A DNA stretch of 64,000 nucleotides from Xenopus tropicalis. Its lineage: Eukaryota > Chordata > Amphibia > Anura > Pipidae. The notes under the pieces were generated by a model, which saw only the letters and a list, made by a program, of their open reading frames with translations, was not told the origin of the DNA and ran no database searches. Shown one piece after another: positions 56,492 to 64,000 of the stretch; position 1 is the first letter of the stretch, and every line of letters starts with the position of its first letter. The position numbers and the translations under genes are program-made. The DNA lies in assembly GCF_000004195.4 (NCBI RefSeq), contig NC_030681.2, positions 136,307,506 to 136,371,505 of the forward strand, given 5' to 3'.

Positions 56492-57169
56492 CTGTAAAAT
56501 TTTTAGAGCTCCGGTTTCCCCGTTGTCACATTACTATTTTAGTTCCCCTTTAACAAGTTAGGATTTACATTCAGAATATATGATTAATGAGTTGTTAAAA
56601 CTGTTTTCGATCATCAAACAGGAATGCCATTTTTTTTTTTTTTAAATATTGTGCAGATTTCCCCTGTAATTGGGAATCTCTGGTTTGTTTTGAAACAGTC
56701 GCAATTTATAGGAAGCCTTGTTTGATCATGAATCTTGGACTTTAAACGGAGGAAAGAAAAACATGAAGCATTGAGATTCATTTCCATGACTATATCCTAA
56801 GAACAAACTTTGTAGCTTGGTGTGAAATCCTAATTATGACTTGCGTATTTCAAAGCCAACTCCGATGCAGAAAATGGGGCAGTTCATTAAAGCAATAACT
56901 ATATGTGTTTATTATCCCCTTTAAAAGCAGAATGTGAGAGTAAGGCCAATATATCTATATATATATCCAATATAGAATATATATATATTTATGCATCTTT
57001 CTTTATATTTATACATAATGTATGCCATATTATCATCATAATTAAGAAAAAGACCTGTGAACTAAGGTGACAGCCTTTGTCCAATAATATATTTATAGAC
57101 ACTGAATAAATTTGGTTCTGATACCGTTTCATTATAAATTGCCAGGAACAGGGCAGACATATGTTAAAA
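56492..57169. other. Unique sequence with T run and (AT)n
   Basis: T14-15 at about 56631-56643 and ATATAT clusters 56950-56990. The rest is complex, possibly conserved text (TTTGATCATGAATCTTGG, CTAATTATGACTTGCG). Confidence 0.3.
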
Positions 57170-57480
57170 AATAATGAAGACTGCGAGTGTTAGTTAAATT
57201 TACATGCAGAACAGCTACGGCAGCTGCGATGAAGGACAAAGCCTCTAGGGTGAATAGTTCTTTCAAGCAATAATTAGGAGATGGGCCTGTGGGACAATGG
57301 CACCACCATGAGCTGTGTGTTTTGCCTCACAGCAGCTGCAATTTTGAAACTGCATTCTGCACCATAACGTGCTTTAATGTCAAGGAAATTATGCACCTTG
57401 CTGTTTCTGACCTAGAATCCTAATGCGATGCATGTTTGCAAATCAAGTGCCAGACGAGGGAGGATGAATAAAACTGAATA
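57170..57480. other. Candidate conserved non-coding element
   Basis: Repeat-free, compositionally even and dense in transcription-factor-like words (GCATGTTTGCAAATCAAG octamer-like, ATAATTAGG, CAGCAGCTGCAA E-boxes). No open frame. The best regulatory candidate in the window by texture; conservation itself cannot be judged here. Confidence 0.35.
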
Positions 57481-57619
57481 AAAATAAAATACACATAGAC
57501 TGAAAGCAAACAACTTGGGAAAATATCAAGTATAATCAGTTTTATTCCCCATTATGTTTACTTGCCTTCTATCGCATTGGGAGTATATGACACTTTACTT
57601 GGGTGCCGTATATTTGGTA

Positions 57620-58840
57620 CAGATATGGGACCTGTTATCCAGAATGCTCGGGACCAAGGGTTTTCCGGATAAGGGGTCTTTCGGTAATTTGGTAATAAGT
57701 CTACTAAAAATCAATAAAACGTAAATTAAACCCAATACAATTGTTTTGCATCCAATAAGGATTATTTTTATCTTAGGGATCAAGTACAAGGCACTGTTTT
57801 ATTATTACAGAGAAAAGGGAATCATTTAACCATGAAATAAACCCAATAGGGCTGTTCTGCCCCCAATAAGGGGTAATTATATCTTAGTTGGGATCAAGTA
57901 CAGGTACTGTTTTATTATTACAGAGAAAAGGGAATCATTTAACCATTAAATAAACCCAATAGGGCTGTTCTGCCCCCAATAAGGGGTAATTATATCTTAG
58001 TTGGGATCAAGTACAGGTACTGTTTTATTATTACAGAGAAAAGGGAATCATTTAACCATGAAATAAACCCAATAGGGCTGTTCTGCCCCCAATAAGGGGT
58101 AATTATATCTTAGTTGGGATCAAGTACAGGTACTGTTTTATTATTACAGAGAAAAGGGAATCATTTAACCATGAAATAAACCCAATAGGGCTGTTCTGCC
58201 CCCAATAAGGGGTAATTATATCTTAGTTGGGATCAAGTACAGATACTGTTTTATTATTACAGAGAAAAGGGAATCATTTAACCATGAAATAAACCCAATA
58301 GGACTGTTCTGCCCCCCAATAAGGGGTAATTATATCTTAGTTGGGATCAAGTACAAGATACTGTTTTATTATTACAGAGAAAAGGGAATCATTTAACCAT
58401 TAAATAAACCCAATAGGGCTGTTCTGCCCCCAATAAGGGGTAATTATATCTTAGTTGGGATCAAGTACAGGTACTGTTTTATTATTACAGAGAAAAGGGA
58501 ATCATTTAACCATTAAATAAACCCAATAGGGCTGTTCTGCCCCAATAAGGGGTAATTATATCTTAGTTGGGATCAAGTACAGGTACTGTTTTATTATTAC
58601 AGAGAAAAGGGAATCATTTAACCATGAAATAAACCCAATAGGACTGTTCTGCCCCCAATAAGGGGTAATTATATCTTAGTTGGGATCAATTACAAGGTAC
58701 TGTTTTATTATTACAGAGATAAAGGGAATCGGTTTTAAAATTCTGAATTATTTGATTAAAATGGAGTATATGGGAGACGGGCCTTCTGTAATTCGGAGCT
58801 TTCTGGATAACGGGTTTCTGGATAAGGGATCTCATATCTG
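57620..58840 (+). mobile_element. TA-flanked MITE with 113-bp array (locus 5)
   Basis: Starts CAGATATGGGACC and ends ATCTCATATCTG, with TA at 57618-57619 and 58841-58842. Unit starts at 57824, 57937, 58050, 58163, 58276, 58391, 58504 and 58616: the longest array here. Several units carry CCATGAAATAAA instead of CCATTAAATAAA. Confidence 0.92.
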
Positions 58841-58891
58841 TACTAGATCTGCCCTAGTTGTCTACAAAAATAGACAATATAATCCCTTTAC

Positions 58892-59111
58892 TAGTGATGA
58901 GAGAATCTATGCCATTTCACTTTGCCGAAAAATTTGTGAAACTGCTGAAAATTTTGATTTTTTTTTTTTTTTTTGGACATGACCACAATTTTTGTTTTTG
59001 TTTGTTTCACAACCGCAACTTTTTCCTCAATTTTAGCAGCAGTTTCACAAAAAAATAACCAGTTGAGGAATTTCCCAGCTTGCCTGGCGAAAAAAAAAAC
59101 ACTCACCACTA
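58892..59111. mobile_element. hAT-type MITE (TAGTGATG family), TSD CCCTTTAC
   Basis: Starts TAGTGATGAGAGAATC and ends AACACTCACCACTA. CCCTTTAC is perfectly repeated at 58884-58891 and 59112-59119. Contains a T16-17 run. Confidence 0.9.
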
Positions 59112-59142
59112 CCCTTTACTTATTTAAGACTGGCTTGGGATA

Positions 59143-59320
59143 TAAGTATGTATGTATGTATGTATGTATGTATGTATATCTGTATTTATAAAGTGCTACT
59201 TATGTACGCAGCGCTGTACAGTAGAATACATTAATACAAACAGGGGGTTATTAAGATAATAATAGATAAATACAAAGTATAACAGTAACAGTAATACAAA
59301 GTGTAACAGTATAAGTCCAG
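59143..59320 (-). mobile_element. L2/Rex1-type LINE tail (antisense)
   Basis: A (GTAT)n microsatellite, then TTTATAAAGTGCTACTTATG, GCAGCGCTGTACAGTAGAATAC and ACAAACAGGGGGTTA, almost identical to 6895-7010. Confidence 0.8.
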
Positions 59321-59714
59321 GTCACATCCATTTTAATCCTATATAGCTTGCTATTTGTACCTAATTTCAATACCCTTTGCCCCGGCAGGTCTTCTGTTCT
59401 TTCTCTTTTCATACAAGAATCTTAAGTCTGATCTCTCAAACAACTGGTGAGTCTCCATGTAAAGATTCTCATGACTAATGCTCACTTCTTGTTCTTATCC
59501 CCAGCAAATATGAGTTTGAATACCTACATCTTATTGGTTGGCATTTCCAAATATACCTGATAAACACTGAGAGAACTGAAATCATTTTGATAAACTACAT
59601 GGGAAGCTTTTGCCCAAAACAACTGTTAATATTGATGTAGCAATATATATTTACCATTGGAATTGTAGTACATACTGTATAGTGAAGAATAAAGACTATA
59701 AAACTTGTAGACAA

Positions 59715-60212
59715 TTAAAAGAAAACTATACCCCAGAATGAATACTTAACCAACAGATAGTTTATATTGTATTACGTGACCTATTAAAGAATCTTGCCAA
59801 ATGGGAATATATATATATATATCAGTAAATATTGCCCTTTTACATCCTTTCCCTTGAGCCGCCATTTAGTGATGGGCTGTGTGTTCCCTCAGAGATCAGC
59901 TGACAGGAAATAATGCAGCTCTGACTGTAACAGGAAGTAGTGTGGGAGTAAGAGGCAGAACTTTGCTCATTCATTGGCTGATGGGGCCTAGCATGAATGT
60001 GTGCCTTGGCTTGTTTGTGTGCACTGTGAATCCTATGATCCCGGGGGGGGGGGTGCCTTAATTCTTAAAATGGCAATTTTCTATTTAGGAGTAGCCAATA
60101 ACACATACATAAATTGGTTTATTTAGATGAAACAGAGCTTTACTTATGAGCTGGTTTGTGGAATATATTTTTATAGAGACCTTCATTGTTTGGGGGTATA
60201 GTATTCTGTTAA
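59715..60212. mobile_element. Kolobok-like MITE with TTAA ends
   Basis: TTAA at 59715-59718 and 60209-60212. The left end TTAAAAGAAAACTATACCCC and the inverse of the right end (TTAACAGAATACTATACCCC) agree at 18 of 20 positions. The interior includes GATGGGCTGTGTGTTCC and a G10 run near 60043. TTAA ends are the hallmark of Kolobok (T2) and piggyBac-type movers. Non-coding. Confidence 0.85.
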
Positions 60213-61987
60213 ATCCTATTCAATCTCCTTAATGTGCAATTTGATTTTGGCTAGACTAACTGAAGCTGATGATTGATGGTTGAAAACAAGACCTTCTCCT
60301 GCCATTAGCCCAACTTCCAAGGTTGGTAGCCCTAATGTCCTCATGAATCCACCTTCTCTTCACATCCCCACACCATCAGTGCTCCCATATTGTAACTCTG
60401 CATGCAAGTGCCATTCTATTCTCTGTCGACAAACTGTCAGTTAGGGACATCTGTCATCTGCTGTGTAGGTTGTCTAGAATGAAAGCACAGATGAATCAGA
60501 TGATTTATGATTCAGAAGGAATCACGGTGACTGGAGGTGTGAATTTGTCAACAACATTTTGTTTTCTAAATTTCAGCTGATTCAACGTGATTCATTTCTT
60601 TACTGGATAATAATCCATCCAAATTACATAATTTAGTTCATAATTGGAATTGAGTTGGTGCTGATTCACTCAACTTTTTTTTTTTTTTTTAAACCACATG
60701 AAAAAAGCAAATTATTTTGTAGCTTCAGGGCTTAATTTTGCAAGGTACATGAACCATTGCAGAAACCCTTTTATTATATGGCGCGTACCTCATGACCCAG
60801 GAGGTCCACAATCCCTTAATAATAATAGCATGTGGTTGCCATGAAATGATTTCACCTACTTTTTAATATGTCTTCTATTTGAAAGGTCAGTTTTGTTGAG
60901 CATATTATGTCTGTTTGGTCGCTTTCCTGGCAATTATTTCATGTCTCTAGATATCCTGCCTTTAGCTGTAGTTTGGATTCTTTCCTAATCCTTGCAAATG
61001 ATGCTTACTGTGATTGAATTCTTCTAGCCCTAAGTTTCCTATTTATAATGGCCATGTTAGCCCAAACAAACAAGGGGATTTTGGGCTCACCACTAAATTT
61101 TAAAACACTGGGTGGGGGTGCAATTAGGCTGTGGCCACAAAATTCATACAGACAAAGACAAGAGATCCTCTGCACTCATCCATTATCAATATATACATTA
61201 ATGGCATTCTGTCGTGATTTTTATGGTGTATTTTTTTTATTTCTAAATTTGTATTATTGTTTCTCCTACTCCTATGTAACTGGAGGAGTCCCAAGCCAGA
61301 CTTGGATTTCTTACTACTGAGTGCTATTCTGATACCTACTGGGAGCTGCTATCTCGCTCCCTTCCTATTCTTCTGCTGATCGGCTGCTGGGAGGGAGGTG
61401 ATATCACTCCAACTTGCAGCGCAGCAGTAAAGTGTGACTGAAGTTTACCCATTATTAATATATATAGGATATGACAACATTTTGTGCATGAAGCTACCAA
61501 GAAATGCCCTCCCCTTTGTAAAATGTATAATGAAGCAGTAGAATTCTTAATGAATCAGACAAAAGTGAGTGTAGGACTGGCCAGACCGGGGGTGACTGTG
61601 ACATAGTTGGCCTGTTTGAATTATATTGCAATATATGGACAAACAAGTGCCTGGGTGAAACACACACACAGTATAACAGATATTTCCTTTGCTGGAATTA
61701 GACTGTTAGACTATAAAAAGGGCTAATGGGAAGATAACCAATTGTCCTGATATAGGTGGGGCCTTAATAAGGTGCTTTAAAACTGGGCACAATTAGAGAT
61801 GATCGGAGGTCTTTCACAATTTTACTTTTAAAATATTGGTAAGTTTATGTAATTTAGGGCACCAAACCAGAAAATGTTCATCTGTACAACCAATTGTGCT
61901 ACTTCTATTGGTCTAGGTTTTACAGCATGACTGGACTTTTACCTGAGGGTAACCAAATTTATTAAGGAACTTCGAGAAAAAAATGTA
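60213..61987. other. No supported feature
   Basis: Unique sequence with T17 near 60677-60690. Some complex stretches, no durable frame. Confidence 0.35.
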
Positions 61988-62728
61988 ATATGTTCCAGAT
62001 AAGGGATCTTTCTGTAATTTGGAACTTCATACAATACGTCTACAAAAAAATCATTTCAGCATTACATAACCTCAATCGGATGGTTTTGTCTCCAATAATG
62101 ATTAATTATATCTTAGTTGGGATCAAGTACAGGTACTGTTTTATTATTACAGAGAAAAGGGAATCATTTAACCATTAAATAAACCCAATAGGGCTGTTCT
62201 GCCCCCAATAAGGGGTAATTATATCTTAGTTGGGATCAAGTACAGGTACTGTTTTATTATTACAGAGAAAAGGGAATCATTTAACCATTAAATAAACCCA
62301 ATAGGGCTGTTCTGCCCCCAATAAGGGGTAATTATATCTTAGTTGGGATCAAGTACAGGTACTGTTTTATTATTACAGAGAAAAGGGAATCATTTAACCA
62401 TTAAATAAACCCAATAGGACTGTTCTGCCCCCAATAAGGGGTAATTATATCTTAGTTGGGATCAAGTACAGGTACTGTTTTATTATTACAGAGAAAAGGG
62501 AATCATTTAACCATGAAATAAACCCAATAGGGCTGTTCTGACCCCAATAAGGGGTAATTATATCTTAGTTGGGATCAAGTACAAGGTGCTGTTTTATTAT
62601 TACAGAGAAAAGGGAATCATTTTTAAAAATTTGAATTATTTGCCTATAATGGTTTCTATGGGAGATAACCTTGCCATAATTTGGAACTTTCTGGAAAATG
62701 AGTTTCCGAATAACAGATCCCATACCTG
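61988..62728 (+). mobile_element. TA-flanked MITE with 113-bp array (locus 6)
   Basis: The left terminus is eroded (TGTTCCAGATAAGGGATC). The right end AGATCCCATACCTG is followed by TA. About five units starting at 62166, 62279, 62392 and so on at 113 bp. One unit has CCATGAAATAAA. Confidence 0.9.
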
Positions 62729-63454
62729 TATTATGAGTCAGAGAGCAAATATAATGGATTCTTTCCAGTCTGTGGAATGAGGTATGTCTGTGTAAAAAAA
62801 TACATTTATATTTATTTCTGGAAGTTCAGATAGATTTTCTGCACACTTATTAGATAAGCCTAATTAAATAAGGTCATATCAAGAAAGTGGAAGAAATTAT
62901 TATTTCACACTGCAAAGTAATCAAGCTGTCATTATACTGTAGTTTCAATGGCAAAAAATCAGTAATTTTAGTTATAGAGGAACCTTTCCCATAGACATAC
63001 ACAAATCATGGCTTAAAGGTTATCGTAAGCTGCTAATGAACTTAATTACACTTCGTGGCTCTTAAATGAAACTTTTTTTTACAGACTCTAAGTCATGTTG
63101 CCCTTTAAACATGGTAACTTTTGATGGCTTACATATTTGTAAATTGATAAACAGCAGCCTGAAGTTGTCTCATTTACCACCTGGCAACAAGGCAATTAGG
63201 ATTCTTGAGCTAAAAATAAAACATTTGTTATGTAAATTGATACTATGCCTTTAACCCCACTCGGAGAAAGGGTTCAGCTGAAAAGAATGTTTGCCCAGTT
63301 GAAAGGCTGGTTTGCAAAAAGCACGAGTGTGGTCTTTAAATGCAGAATAAAAGAGAACCTGCTTTTGTATTGAAGCAAAATGAAAGTACTGGGGGGTGGT
63401 AACTGTTCAGGCTGCTAGCTACCAAGTAGCCATTTTCAAGATATATTGCTCAAA
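62729..63454. other. Unique sequence
   Basis: Complex AT-rich text (CACCTGGCAACAAGGCAATTAGG near 63180) without a coding or repeat call; a conserved element is possible. Confidence 0.3.
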
Positions 63455-63690
63455 TGGGACAATTATTATTATTATTACTTTTTATATAGTTTTATATAGT
63501 TTACGCAGCGCTTTACAGAATAAAGGGGTACAAAAGACACAACAGTTAACGTGTACATATAAACGATTCACAAAAATGGTTGGTGGTTACATTGGATGAG
63601 GATCGGAAACACTAGGGGGAGGGCTCTGCTTGCAAGAGCTTACATAAGGTCAGGGTAACTAGCATGACCCTACTTAAGTGGTAATATTAC
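63455..63690 (-). mobile_element. LINE/SINE tail, antisense
   Basis: ATTATTATTATTATTAC, TTTACGCAGCGCTTTACAG, GGGAGGGCTCTGCTTGC and AAGAGCTTACATAAGG: the antisense order of an L2-type tail. Ends not resolved. Confidence 0.65.
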
Positions 63691-63854
63691 ATAAAAAATA
63701 AATTCGATATCCAAATAAAAAAACTCCTGCCATTCTTTTTGTATTCAGTCAAATGTATGCCATAGGGCTAATTAACTTAGACCCCCAGACAGAAGTGCAA
63801 GGGAGCAAAAGCATGATGCTTAGTGGCTGTTCTGTAAAGAGTGTGGTTGTGCTC

Positions 63855-63945
63855 AGTGTCGGACTGGCCCACCAGGTTACCAGGAAAACCCCCGGTGGGC
63901 CCAGGTGTCAGTGGGCTCTCCTGCTCCTGACCATTTGGACTACTT
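63855..63945. repeat. Dispersed repeat (GTGTCGGACTGGCCC)
   Basis: CAGTGTCGGACTGGCCCACC, AAAACCCCCGGTGGGCCC and AGGTGTCAGTGGGC resemble a very common Xenopus interspersed repeat; identification is from memory of the style, not a search. Confidence 0.5.
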
Positions 63946-64000
63946 CATGGTAATTTCCTATTTCTGAATGGGAACAAAGGGGATAAATAGATGGAGGAAT

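Overview
This is vertebrate, non-coding, repeat-dominated DNA. The repeat set points to a clawed frog (Xenopus, probably X. tropicalis): short hAT-type elements with 8-bp target duplications, Harbinger-type elements (3-bp TAA/TTA duplications, ends like GGGGCAGATTTACTAA), Kolobok-like elements with TTAA ends, CR1 and L2/Rex1-type LINE ends, tRNA-derived SINEs, and a TA-flanked MITE carrying long internal tandem arrays. The species is inferred from repeat character; no host gene was recognised by name. I see no operon, rRNA, functional tRNA or CRISPR array.

Layout. 0.4-2.1 kb is a stack of fold-back and hAT-like elements nested in one another. 3.7-7.8 kb holds two L2/Rex1-type LINE ends in opposite orientation, the first 113-bp-repeat MITE and a Harbinger-type MITE. 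8-12.7 kb mixes hAT-type MITEs with a unique block (about 9.7-10.4 kb). 14.3-17.1 kb has a hAT-type element amplified at three scales. 20.26-24.20 kb is a nearly intact, very young, minus-strand LTR retrotransposon (two 646-bp LTRs differing at two sites, 5-bp duplication GGGAC) with a gag-like fragment followed by a minisatellite-built Pro/Ala-rich reading frame and no pol. 25.8-28.3 kb has a CR1 end and a nested Harbinger-type MITE. 29.4-34.7 kb has two more 113-bp arrays. 36.25-38.06 kb is a 5'-truncated CR1 LINE with a recognisable reverse transcriptase. 39-54 kb alternates SINEs, MITEs, a GATA microsatellite and decayed CR1 pieces. 55.2-63.7 kb has the clearest MITE-in-MITE nesting, a candidate host coding exon (56318-56491, minus), conserved-looking unique DNA, and two more 113-bp arrays.

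What stands out. (1) The TA-flanked MITE has six arrays of a 112-113 bp unit, and a monomeric copy shows that the unit is bracketed by the 9-bp direct repeat AAATCATTT, a plausible seed for expansion. (2) Copies of this MITE sit inside other copies at the same internal TA pair. (3) One hAT-type insertion can be verified inside the window, because a paralogous empty site is present 16 kb away. (4) Every minisatellite inside the LTR element has a period divisible by three. (5) Three short open segments (46228-46530 plus; 43533-43979 minus; 56318-56491 minus) are the only places where I suspect host or unknown protein-coding sequence; none is identified. The remaining DNA looks like intron or gene-desert sequence.
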